64,000 bases of DNA from assembly GCA_037138335.1 (NCBI GenBank), contig JBAXIO010000012.1, positions 1 through 64,000 on the forward strand, read 5' to 3'. The DNA is from CAIRDP01 sp037138335 (GTDB taxonomy: Bacteria > Bacteroidota > Bacteroidia > Bacteroidales > FEN-979). Positions 43,469-53,000 of this stretch are shown here, one piece after another; positions within the stretch are counted from its first letter, which is position 1; each line of letters starts with the position of its first letter. Made by a program: the position numbers and the translations under genes. The notes beneath the pieces were generated by a model. The model had not been told where the DNA came from. It saw nothing but the letters and a program-made list of their open reading frames with translations, and made no database searches.

Positions 43469-45292
43469 ATGAATGCGATGCCCCTGGTGCTTGGCGCACT
43501 GGCGATTTTTGCCCTGGCTTACCGTTTCTATTTCAGCTTCATCACTGCAAAAGTCCTGACCCTCGATGATACCCGGGCCACACCGGCTACAGAATTTTAT
43601 GATAAGCAGAATTATGTGCCGATGAGCAAATGGGTGCTTTTCGGGCATCATTTTGCCGCCATCGCAGGCGCCGGCCCCCTGGTCGGACCGGTCCTCGCAT
43701 GCCAGTTCGGGTATTTCCCCGGCTTTTTATGGATGGTGCTGGGAGCCGTGTTTGCCGGAGCAGTGCATGATGTGGTGATACTTTCTGCTTCTGTCAGGCA
43801 TGAAGGCAAATCCCTTGCCCTGATCGCCCGGGAAGAGATAGGCAAGGCCACCAGCGGGGTTACGGCATCTTTCGCAACGTTTATAATTATCATCATTTCA
43901 CTTGCAGGGCTGGGCCTGGTCGTTGTGAATGCCCTCACCCGTTCTCCCTGGGGCACTTTCACCATCGCATCAACAATTCCCATCGCCCTTTTGATGGGCT
44001 TCTGGATGTTCGTCTTCCGCAAACACAAAACAGCAGAAGCTACCGTGATAGGCGTTATCCTGCTGACTCTTGCAGTTATTTTCGGGAAATATGTTCCTGG
44101 CTCTGCAATCTCCTCCTGGTTCAATTTTGATGCCAAAACCATGACACTGCTCCTGGCCGGCTATGGGTTTTTTGCTTCGGTCCTCCCTGTATGGCTCCTC
44201 CTCTCGCCCCGTGACTACCTGAGTTCAATAATGAAACTGGGCGTTGTAGCCATGCTGGCCGTCGGGATCATCATCGTTGCCCCGGTGCTCAGGATGCCGG
44301 CATTCACGCCCTTCGTGTATGGGGGCGGACCGGTTATCCCCGGGACCCTCTTCCCCTATCTTTTTATCACCATTGCCTGCGGGGCCATATCGGGCTTCCA
44401 CTCACTCATCAGCTCGGGGACGACCCCAAAGATGATCATGACCGAATCCCATATCAAACCGATCGCCGTTGGCGCCATGCTCTCCGAAGGACTGGTCAGC
44501 ATCATGGCCCTCATCGCCGCAGCAAGCCTGTTCCCTATGGATTATTTCATGATCAACGTGCCGGCCGAAAAACTGGCCCATTACCTGCCTATGCTGAAAT
44601 CCATGGGGTTCACGGCCTCCGACCTCCCCCGCCTCCAGGCTGAAGTGGGTGAAAACGTGACAGGCCGAACCGGGGGCGCTGTCTCACTGGCCGTTGGAAT
44701 GGCAAAAATATTTTCTTCAATCCCGGGTTTTAAATCCCTGATGAGCTACTGGTACCATTTCGCCATCATGTTCGAAGCCCTGTTCATCCTTACCACCATT
44801 GATGCCGGAACCCGTGTTGCAAGGTTCATCCTCCAGGAAATGCTGGGGAAAATTTATAAGCCTCTGGGGCGGAACGAATGGCTGCCTGCAAACCTTCTTG
44901 CCAGCGGGATCGTGGTCTTTTTCTGGGGGTATTTTATCTATACGGGAAGTATCTCAACCATCTGGCCTATGTTCGGCACGGCCAACCAGCTTCTGGCTAC
45001 CATCGCACTTACGGTAGGCACTTCCTACCTCATCAATAACGGGAAAGTCCACTACGCCTGGGTTACCATAATACCACTTGTGTTTGTCGGGGTCACCACA
45101 CTTACTGCCGGCACCATGAATATCATCGGGATCTATATCCCCCAGCTCAGCGTCGATAAATCGTATGTCAAGGGATTGATCAACCTGGTTATGACCGTTG
45201 TGATCATGGTATCGGTGATGATCATCCTTAAAGATGCAGTGCCCAACTGGATCAGGGCTTACAGGAAATACCGCATGGCGCCTGCAGTTTAG
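43469..45292 (+). CDS. cstA: Carbon starvation protein A, peptide/pyruvate transporter
   Basis: 607 residues, about 15-16 membrane helices. Family signatures include DDTRATPATEFYDKQNYVP, FGHHFAAIAGAGPLVGPVLA, VLASVRHEGKSLA-like text (LSASVRHEGKS), GFHSLISSGTTPKMI and FEALFILTTIDAGTRVARF. CstA/BtsT proteins import peptides or pyruvate under carbon limitation, consistent with the nearby exported peptidases. Start could be the first Met or the Met three codons later. Confidence 0.95.
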   Translation: MNAMPLVLGALAIFALAYRFYFSFITAKVLTLDDTRATPATEFYDKQNYVPMSKWVLFGHHFAAIAGAGPLVGPVLACQFGYFPGFLWMVLGAVFAGAVHDVVILSASVRHEGKSLALIAREEIGKATSGVTASFATFIIIIISLAGLGLVVVNALTRSPWGTFTIASTIPIALLMGFWMFVFRKHKTAEATVIGVILLTLAVIFGKYVPGSAISSWFNFDAKTMTLLLAGYGFFASVLPVWLLLSPRDYLSSIMKLGVVAMLAVGIIIVAPVLRMPAFTPFVYGGGPVIPGTLFPYLFITIACGAISGFHSLISSGTTPKMIMTESHIKPIAVGAMLSEGLVSIMALIAAASLFPMDYFMINVPAEKLAHYLPMLKSMGFTASDLPRLQAEVGENVTGRTGGAVSLAVGMAKIFSSIPGFKSLMSYWYHFAIMFEALFILTTIDAGTRVARFILQEMLGKIYKPLGRNEWLPANLLASGIVVFFWGYFIYTGSISTIWPMFGTANQLLATIALTVGTSYLINNGKVHYAWVTIIPLVFVGVTTLTAGTMNIIGIYIPQLSVDKSYVKGLINLVMTVVIMVSVMIILKDAVPNWIRAYRKYRMAPAV

Positions 45293-45301
45293 CGGCAACT
45301 T

Positions 45302-46000
45302 TTACTTCAGGCCTGCCTCTGTAAGCTTCAGGTCCAGTTCACCGGGGGTTCCGTGGTGGCAATAACGGTATCTTACAATGCCTATGCCGGGAACAACATC
45401 CATAGTTATATCGTCGGCAATTGTTTGATATTTCAGGGTGAAGCGGTCGAATGGGCCATGGATCTTCAATCCCCTTATTGATGAAGGCTCGAATGCATGT
45501 TTTTCAGTCACCTTCCAGAAATAGTTTCCATCGGCCCTCGTAAGCTGTGCCGCTTCTCCAAAAATCTGCCCGGTATCATACAATGCCTCCATGAAAAGAT
45601 CCGCATCGCTTACCAGGGACGACTGAATACTTTTACCGTATGACAGGGAACCCTTAATTGAATCTATCCTTGTCCCTGTTACCTTATAATAGTATTGCCC
45701 GCTGCCAACGACCAGCAAGCCCCAGTCAGTACCTTCCCAATCCTGGCCTCCCAGTATGTCAGTCGGAAAGCCGTTCACCACAGCGAATGCCATGCCTCCA
45801 TGTTTCACGACATCTTGCATTGTAATCCTGAACGAAACCGGTTTCCCGTTATAGCTCCCCCTGTATTTCCAGAAATTCCCCTTGTGAAGGGGCAGCAATG
45901 CCTGATTGTGTTTTGACCCGTTATTGCATGATGCTATGACGATCACTGCCAGCAATAACAACAGCTTGATCCTATGATTAATAAATCCCAGTCTCTCCAT
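45302..46000 (-). CDS. Lipoprotein of unknown function
   Basis: 232 residues with a lipoprotein signal (LLLLLAVIVIASC, Cys25 as lipid site) followed by NNGSKH. The mature part is beta-rich (NFWKYRGSYNGKPVSFRI ... GIGIVRYRYCHHG) and recalls Bacteroidota lipoproteins whose text starts PLHKGNFWKY and ends GIGIV(R/K)... . No enzyme motif seen. It is convergent with cstA, nine bases apart. Confidence 0.75.
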   Translation of the reverse strand: MERLGFINHRIKLLLLLAVIVIASCNNGSKHNQALLPLHKGNFWKYRGSYNGKPVSFRITMQDVVKHGGMAFAVVNGFPTDILGGQDWEGTDWGLLVVGSGQYYYKVTGTRIDSIKGSLSYGKSIQSSLVSDADLFMEALYDTGQIFGEAAQLTRADGNYFWKVTEKHAFEPSSIRGLKIHGPFDRFTLKYQTIADDITMDVVPGIGIVRYRYCHHGTPGELDLKLTEAGLK

Positions 46001-46154
46001 CGCACTAAAAGAATTATAAGCTAAAATAGGAGTTTTAATAATAAGATGCTAATTTTAACATCGGGTTTAAACCTTAAAAGCAACCCCGGGAACATATGTT
46101 TGTCTATAAATATATGTCGGCGTTGCTGACCCTGAATTAAAGAAAAGGATTATT

Positions 46155-49100
46155 GTGAAAAGGGCAAGATATTTCTGGTTCTGGCTGTTACTCTTTCTTC
46201 CATTGATTATGGATGGACAGGTCCGGCTGCTTGCTGGTCCCGGCATGAACCAGGGAATTCCGTTCAATACGGGGAACCAGGATGGGAGTTTAAACCCCGG
46301 AACCAACGACTGCACCTTTACACCGGTTATTATAGGACCAACGACTGCCTGTGCAGGAAGTGTTTCTAATGTGTATCAGACCGATCCGGGCGGTACATTT
46401 TATACCTGGACTATTTCTGCGGGGGGCATAATCACCTTAGGCCAATCAACAAACACCATTACCGTAACCTGGAACACTGCAGGCCCTCAGTTTGTCACAG
46501 TGGATTTTACTGATTTTATGGGCTGTACCACTACAGGCCCTAAGGTTTATGATGTAACTGTGAATCCCAATGTCCCTGTCAGCATCAGCATTGCCGTTTC
46601 CGCAAACCCGGTTTGTGAAAGCAACCCTGTGACCTTTACGGCAACACCCGTCAATGGCGGTTCATCTCCTTCCTATCAGTGGAAAGTCAATGGTATCAGC
46701 GTAGGCACGAACAGTCCAGTGTATTCATACATTCCCACAAACGGCCAGCAGGTAATTTGTATTCTTACTTCAAACGAAGCCTGCAAGACCGGGGACCCTG
46801 CGACATCCAACCAGATTGACATGACGGTGAACCCCGGCCTGCCTGTAAGTGTTTCGGTTGCCGCTTCAGCAAACCCGGTATGCCAGGGCGCCACGGTAAA
46901 TTTTACTGCAACGCCCGTCAACGGGGGATTGGCTCCATCCTACCAATGGAAAGTCAACGGCCTGGCTGTGGGAACGAACATTCCTGCGTATTCCTATGCT
47001 CCGGCGAATAATGATATTGTCACCTGCGTGCTTACTTCCAGCGAGACCTGCGCAACAGGCAGCCCGGCGACTTCAAACCAGGTGGTCATGGCGGTGAGCC
47101 CGACCCTTCCGGTCAGTGTCTCCATCTCGGCCAATCCTTCGGGTGCAGTCTGCGAAGGGACCCCGGTAACCTATACGGCAGTTCCGGTAAACGGAGGCTC
47201 GGCTCCCTCTTACCAGTGGAAAGTGAACGGAGTCAGCTCCGGTCCTAATAATTTCAAGTATACTTATACCCCGGTAAACGGAGATGTGGTGAGTTGCGTG
47301 ATGACATCCAACGCCCCCTGTTCAAGCGGCAGCCCGGCCACATCCAATGCAATAACCATGGCGGTCACCGCCAATGTCCCGGTAAGCGTCACAATCGCAT
47401 CCTCGGCAAATCCGGTTTGTCAGACGGCCCTTGTCACTTTCACCGCCACCCCGGTAAACGAAGGCTCCTCCCCTACCTATCTCTGGTTTGTTAACGGCTT
47501 CAGTGTCGGCACAAACAGTCCTTTATATACCTATGCGCCTGCCAACAGTGATGTTATTGAATGCTACCTGATCTCAAGCATTACCTGTACTTCCAACAAC
47601 CCTGCAGTTTCCAACCAGATCACGATGACGGTGAATCCCAACCTTCCGGTCAGTGTTTCAATCTCGCCTTCAGCCAATCCGGTTTGCCAGGGGACGGCAG
47701 TTACATTTACCGCCACACCAACCAACGGAGGTTCATTGCCTTCTTATCAATGGTGGGTAAACGGAACATCGGCGGGGATCAATGGTCCGACCTATTCCTA
47801 TACCCCGGCGAACGGGGATGTGGTTTCCTGTGTGCTTACCTCCAATGCAACCTGTGCTACAGGCAATCCGGCTGCTTCCAACCCGGTCACTATGAGCGTA
47901 AGCCCCAATGTGGCCGTGAGCGTCAGCATCGCAGCTTCTTCAAATCCGGTATGCCAGGGCAGCTCGGTGACATTTACAGCCACACCGGTCAATGGAGGGG
48001 CTGTCCCCATCTACCAATGGAAAGTAAACGGAACAACAGTAGGTGGAATAGGTGGAACTTATTCTTATGTACCGGTGAACGGCGATGTGGTTACCTGCCG
48101 GCTTACATCGACGGTCAGCTGCGCCACAGGCAACCCGGCCATGTCGAACACCATAACCATGAATGTCAGCCCGGGCCTGCCGGTAAGCGTCACTATTGCG
48201 GCTTCGGCCAATCCTTTCTGCCAGGGGCAGGCTGTCACGTTTACTGCTACCCCCACAAACGGCGGCCCGGCTCCTTCTTACCAATGGTATGTCAACGGGA
48301 TCAGTGTCGGGGTCAACAGCCCGACACACGTTTATGTCCCTTCAAATAACGATGTTATTATCTGTATTCTCACCTCGAGTTTTTCATGTGCCACAGGCAA
48401 TCCGGCCACATCAAACCAGGTTACCATGGTTGCCGATCCGGTCCTGCCAGTCAGTGTCACAATCGTGGCTTCTTCCAATCCCTCATGCCCCGGCCAGTCA
48501 GTTACTTACACCGCCACTCCTGTTAACGGCGGACTTACCCCTTCTTACCAGTGGAAGGTGAACGGGGGCAATGTGGGCACCGACAGCCCCATATATACCT
48601 ATGTCCCGAACAACGGTGACATCATCCGGTGCCAGCTTACATCCAGTGCTTCCTGTATAACGGGGAACCCGGCAAACTCAAACCAGATCATTGCTACAGT
48701 CAGCGCTGTCCTTCCTGTCAGTGTGACCATTGCAGCTTCAACAAACTTTATCTGCCTTGGAACCCCGGTAACCTTTACCGCAACACCGGTCAATGGGGGA
48801 ACTGCACCTGTTTATCAATGGTTTGTAAACAGCCTGCCTGTTGGGACAAACAGTAATACATATACCTATTCCCCGGTAAACGGTGATGTCGTCACATGCC
48901 AGCTTACTTCCAGCCTGACCTGTGCCAGCGGGAACCCGGCCATGTCAAACGCCATCACGATGGTCGTTTATGCCTATGGGATCGTCAGCGTTATCATTAC
49001 GCCATCTGCAAACCCTTCCTGCCAGGGTTTACCGGTCACATTCACGGCCACGCCTACCAACGGAGGCTCATCACCGTCTTACCAGTGGAAAGTGAACGGA

Positions 49101-52100
49101 ACAAATGTTGGGACCAATAGCAATACCTATACATATACCCCGGCTAACGGGGATGTTATTATATGTATTCTGACTTCCAATTATCTTTGCCCTCTCGGCA
49201 ATCCGGCAACCTCCAATACCATCATCATGACAGTTCTTCCCAATCTCACTGTCGGGGTGACCATCACAGCTTCAGCAAACCCGGTTTGCCCGGGGACACC
49301 TGTGACTTTTACGGCAACACCGGTAAATGGAGGCACGAGCCCGTCTTACCAGTGGTTTGTGAACGGGGCTCCGGTCGGGACCAACAGCAATACATATACC
49401 TATATCCCGCTCAACGGTGATGTTGTTACCTGCCAGCTTACCTCCAATACGACCTGTCCGATAACAAACCCTGTAACTTCCAACCAGATCATCATGACAG
49501 TCCTGCCGAACCTACCTGTCAGTGTTACAATAACCGCCTCGGCAAACCCTGTTTGCCTTGGTATCCCGGTAACTTTTACGGCAACACCCTTCAACGGAGG
49601 GACTGCACCGGTTTACCAGTGGTTTGTGAACGGGGCTCCGGTTGGCACCAACAGCAATACATATACCTATACCCCCGCCAATGGCGACCAGATTTATTGC
49701 ATCCTGACCTCCAATGCGCCCTGCGCAACAGGAAGTCCGGCTACCTCCAACACTATCATTATAGTGGTAAACCCCAACCTGCCTGCAGGGGTAACAATAA
49801 CAGCTTCAGCCAACCCGGTCTGCCAGGGCACCCAAGTAACGTTTACGGCAACGCCATCCAACGGTGGCCCTGCACCCACATATCAATGGAAAGTCAACGG
49901 GGCCAATGTCGGAACCGGCCCCACATATACATACACCCCGGCAAACGGGGATGTCATCGTATGCATAATGACTTCAAACTATTCCTGTCCGCTTGGCAAC
50001 CCGGCTACTTCAAACACCATCACCATGTCGGTACAACCGAATATTCCTGCCGGAGTGACTATAACACCTTCCGCTAACCCTATCTGCCAGTCAAGCCCGG
50101 TTACTTTCACCGCAACGCCCTCAAACGGGGGGGCATCTCCTTCCTACCAGTGGTATGTGAACGGGGCCCCGGTGGGGACTAACAGCCCCGTCTATACATA
50201 TTCTCCTGCCAATGGCGATGCAATCTACTGCCGGATGACTTCAACCGCAACTTGCGCCACCGGGAATCCGGCTTTATCAAACACCATCATCATGGTCGTT
50301 AACCCCAATCTGCCTGTAAGTGTTACGATAACCGCCACGGCCAACCCAATATGCCAGGGGACCACAGTCACATTTACTGCACACCCGATCAATGGTGGTA
50401 GTTCCCCGGGATACCAGTGGTTTGTGAACGGGGCGCCGGTAGGGACCAACAGCAATACCTATACTTATAACCCTGCAAACGGTGATTTAATTACCTGCAT
50501 CCTCACTTCCAATGCCACCTGTGCAACCGGGAGCCCTGCCACTTCCAACACCATCGCAATGATGGTCAACCCCAACCTGCCTGTAAGTGTGACCATCGTC
50601 GCTTCGGCCAACCCGGTTTGCCAGGGAACCCTGGTCACATTCACCGCGACACCGGTTAACGGGGGATTGTCGCCAACCTTCATATGGAGGGTCAACGGTG
50701 TCGTTTCGGGAACCAACAGCTCAACCTATACCTTTGCACCTTCCAACGGCGATGTTATTAACTGTGAGCTGATCTCCAGCGTGCCATGCCCTACCGGATA
50801 CCCTGCAATTTCCAATAGCATTACCATGTCGGTCATCTCAAGCCAGCCGGTCAGCGTAATTATTACGGCCTCGGCAAATCCGGTCTGTGCATTAACCCTG
50901 GTGACTTTTACCGCAACACCCACCAATGGAGGGGCTGCTCCTGTATATACCTGGAGGGTGAATGGCATTATCGTCGGTGCAAACAGCCCGACTTACTCAT
51001 ATTTTCCAGCTAACGGGGATATTGTTACCTGCAACTTAAACTCAAATGCCCTTTGCCCAACCGGGAACCCGGCATCCTCCAATACAATTACCATGGCCGT
51101 ACTCCCATATCTTGCAGCCAGCGTTTCCATCACCGCTTCGTCAAACCCGGTTTGCCAGGGTACACTGGTTACTTTTACGGCAACTCCTGTAAACGGTGGA
51201 ACTTCGCCATCCTATCAATGGAAAGTGAATGGGGGCAATTCAGGCACGAACAGTCCGGTATTTGCAATTACTCCTGCCAACGGGGATGTCATCCTCTGTG
51301 TGATGACCTCAAATTATTCATGCCTGCTGGCCAATCCGGTTACGTCCAACAGTATTATTATGGCAGTTAATCCAAACCTGCCTGCAAGTGTAAGCATTAC
51401 AGCTTCGGCAAATCCCGTTTGCCAGGCAATCCCTGTAACATTCACTGCAAACCCCGTAAACGGTGGCCTGTCTCCGTCCTATCAATGGCAAGTCAATGGA
51501 ACAAATGCCGGGACAAATACTTCAACATATACGTATACGCCGGCAAACGGCGATCTGGTCCGCTGCATCATGACCTCCAATCTGGCCTGCCCGACAGGAA
51601 ACCCTGCTGCTTCCAATACTATAACCATGACCGTAAACCCGAATTTACCGGTCAGCGTGTCCATCTCAGCCTCTGCAAACCCTGCCTGCACAGGGGCTTC
51701 AGTTACCTTCACTGCCACCCCTGTGAACGGTGGGAGCTCGCCGGCCTATCAATGGTTTAAAAACGGGCTGTTGGTACCTGGCGAAGTATTAAACACTTAC
51801 ACCCCGGCTTCTATTGCGAACGGTGACCAGTTTTATTGCATACTTACCAGCAATGCGGTTTGTCCAACCGGAAGCCCCGCCACATCCGCTGTTATAACAA
51901 TGACGGTCGACTCCTTCCTGCCGGTCAGTGTTTCCATTTCAGTAAGCCCTACCGGTCCGGTCTGTGCCAATGTTCCCCTGACCTTCATTGCTGCTCCGGT
52001 TAACGGAGGGGCAAGTCCTTCCTACCAGTGGTTTGTTAACGGTGTTCTTGTTTCGGGAGTTACTTCCGGCACATATACCCCGGCAGCCCTCGCCACCGGG

Positions 52101-53000
52101 GATGTGGTCCGATGCATTCTTAACAGCAGCCTGCTATGTACAACAGGAAACCCGGCAACATCCAATAACATCGCCATGACGATTCTCCCAATACCAGTGG
52201 TTAGCTTTACTCTTTGTAACCCGGTCACAACCCATGACGCCCCGCCATTCACTCTCAACCAGGGCATTCCGCTGGGAGGTGTTTATTCAGGAACCGGGGT
52301 TGTGGGCAATACCTTTAACCCTTCCCTGGTCCCGCCCGCGCAGAATACCGTTACGATAACCTATTCATATACTAATGTTGCCACCTGCACCGTTTCCGCC
52401 TCCCAGGTTATAACACTTTACCCGCCGGCAGGAAGTTTTGTTTGCGGACAAACTCTTACCGATGTCAGGGATGTTCAACCATATACAACCATTTTGATCG
52501 GTTCGCAATGCTGGCTGTCCCGGAATCTGAATTTCGGAACCTATATATCGTCTTCATCTTACCAGACCGACAACTGCCTGGCCGAAAAATATTGTTACTC
52601 AGATGATCCTGCAAATTGTGCAACAAACGGCGGCCTTTACCAGTGGGACGAATTGATGCAGTACCATACAAACCCGGGCATACAGGGCCTCTGCCCCCCG
52701 GGCTGGCATATCCCTTCACAGGCCGAGTGGTCTGTTTTGGAGACAGCACTGAACGGCGCGGGCAATGCAGGGGATTCCCTTAAAACAACCGGTACTTCAG
52801 GTTTTAACGCACTCCTGTCAGGCGTGCTTTACTCCAAAACCTCCTGGACATTTATCAACTTCGCTTCGCTCTTCTGGACCTCCACCACCGCAACCCCTGT
52901 TCAGGCAATCTCCCACGGACTGAATATCAAAGACAACAGTGTTTCTGATTACCAATCGGGGCGCCATAATGCCTTCCCGGTGAGGTGCATCAAAAATTAA
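46155..53000 (+). CDS. Giant secreted protein: 21 Ig-like repeats plus C-terminal FISUMP domain
   Basis: 2281 residues. The start is GTG 46155, preceded by AAAGGA and opening a signal peptide (ARYFWFWLLLFLPLIMDGQ); no in-frame ATG lies upstream before a stop. A PKD-like module (~residues 50-140) is followed by 21 tandem ~89-residue Ig-like domains (46575 to ~52190), each of the form SANPVCQG..VTFTATPVNGG..PSYQWKVNG..VGTNS..Y.Y.P.NGD...C.LTS...C..GNPA.SN.I.M. A spaced Cys pair per unit could form a disulfide. A proline/valine linker leads to a FISUMP-type domain (~2100-2281: DVRDVQPYTTILIGSQCWLS, CPPGWHIPSQAEWSVLE). No T9SS sorting domain is visible at the end. An adhesin or surface stalk role is inference. 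Confidence 0.88.
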   Translation: MKRARYFWFWLLLFLPLIMDGQVRLLAGPGMNQGIPFNTGNQDGSLNPGTNDCTFTPVIIGPTTACAGSVSNVYQTDPGGTFYTWTISAGGIITLGQSTNTITVTWNTAGPQFVTVDFTDFMGCTTTGPKVYDVTVNPNVPVSISIAVSANPVCESNPVTFTATPVNGGSSPSYQWKVNGISVGTNSPVYSYIPTNGQQVICILTSNEACKTGDPATSNQIDMTVNPGLPVSVSVAASANPVCQGATVNFTATPVNGGLAPSYQWKVNGLAVGTNIPAYSYAPANNDIVTCVLTSSETCATGSPATSNQVVMAVSPTLPVSVSISANPSGAVCEGTPVTYTAVPVNGGSAPSYQWKVNGVSSGPNNFKYTYTPVNGDVVSCVMTSNAPCSSGSPATSNAITMAVTANVPVSVTIASSANPVCQTALVTFTATPVNEGSSPTYLWFVNGFSVGTNSPLYTYAPANSDVIECYLISSITCTSNNPAVSNQITMTVNPNLPVSVSISPSANPVCQGTAVTFTATPTNGGSLPSYQWWVNGTSAGINGPTYSYTPANGDVVSCVLTSNATCATGNPAASNPVTMSVSPNVAVSVSIAASSNPVCQGSSVTFTATPVNGGAVPIYQWKVNGTTVGGIGGTYSYVPVNGDVVTCRLTSTVSCATGNPAMSNTITMNVSPGLPVSVTIAASANPFCQGQAVTFTATPTNGGPAPSYQWYVNGISVGVNSPTHVYVPSNNDVIICILTSSFSCATGNPATSNQVTMVADPVLPVSVTIVASSNPSCPGQSVTYTATPVNGGLTPSYQWKVNGGNVGTDSPIYTYVPNNGDIIRCQLTSSASCITGNPANSNQIIATVSAVLPVSVTIAASTNFICLGTPVTFTATPVNGGTAPVYQWFVNSLPVGTNSNTYTYSPVNGDVVTCQLTSSLTCASGNPAMSNAITMVVYAYGIVSVIITPSANPSCQGLPVTFTATPTNGGSSPSYQWKVNGTNVGTNSNTYTYTPANGDVIICILTSNYLCPLGNPATSNTIIMTVLPNLTVGVTITASANPVCPGTPVTFTATPVNGGTSPSYQWFVNGAPVGTNSNTYTYIPLNGDVVTCQLTSNTTCPITNPVTSNQIIMTVLPNLPVSVTITASANPVCLGIPVTFTATPFNGGTAPVYQWFVNGAPVGTNSNTYTYTPANGDQIYCILTSNAPCATGSPATSNTIIIVVNPNLPAGVTITASANPVCQGTQVTFTATPSNGGPAPTYQWKVNGANVGTGPTYTYTPANGDVIVCIMTSNYSCPLGNPATSNTITMSVQPNIPAGVTITPSANPICQSSPVTFTATPSNGGASPSYQWYVNGAPVGTNSPVYTYSPANGDAIYCRMTSTATCATGNPALSNTIIMVVNPNLPVSVTITATANPICQGTTVTFTAHPINGGSSPGYQWFVNGAPVGTNSNTYTYNPANGDLITCILTSNATCATGSPATSNTIAMMVNPNLPVSVTIVASANPVCQGTLVTFTATPVNGGLSPTFIWRVNGVVSGTNSSTYTFAPSNGDVINCELISSVPCPTGYPAISNSITMSVISSQPVSVIITASANPVCALTLVTFTATPTNGGAAPVYTWRVNGIIVGANSPTYSYFPANGDIVTCNLNSNALCPTGNPASSNTITMAVLPYLAASVSITASSNPVCQGTLVTFTATPVNGGTSPSYQWKVNGGNSGTNSPVFAITPANGDVILCVMTSNYSCLLANPVTSNSIIMAVNPNLPASVSITASANPVCQAIPVTFTANPVNGGLSPSYQWQVNGTNAGTNTSTYTYTPANGDLVRCIMTSNLACPTGNPAASNTITMTVNPNLPVSVSISASANPACTGASVTFTATPVNGGSSPAYQWFKNGLLVPGEVLNTYTPASIANGDQFYCILTSNAVCPTGSPATSAVITMTVDSFLPVSVSISVSPTGPVCANVPLTFIAAPVNGGASPSYQWFVNGVLVSGVTSGTYTPAALATGDVVRCILNSSLLCTTGNPATSNNIAMTILPIPVVSFTLCNPVTTHDAPPFTLNQGIPLGGVYSGTGVVGNTFNPSLVPPAQNTVTITYSYTNVATCTVSASQVITLYPPAGSFVCGQTLTDVRDVQPYTTILIGSQCWLSRNLNFGTYISSSSYQTDNCLAEKYCYSDDPANCATNGGLYQWDELMQYHTNPGIQGLCPPGWHIPSQAEWSVLETALNGAGNAGDSLKTTGTSGFNALLSGVLYSKTSWTFINFASLFWTSTTATPVQAISHGLNIKDNSVSDYQSGRHNAFPVRCIKN
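46575..52190 (+). repeat. Twenty-one tandem ~267-bp coding repeats
   Basis: Repeats of 88-91 codons encode the Ig-like domains. Neighbouring units share long identical runs of DNA (for example around GGGGCTCCGGT in the units near 49360 and 49630), so copy number could change by recombination and assembly here is error-prone. Confidence 0.9.

Noticed and set aside
47294..52179. Several alternative-frame reading frames of 60-260 residues inside the giant repeat gene
   Set aside because: They recur with the ~267-bp period and follow from the repeated DNA; only the long frame has a signal peptide and domain structure.
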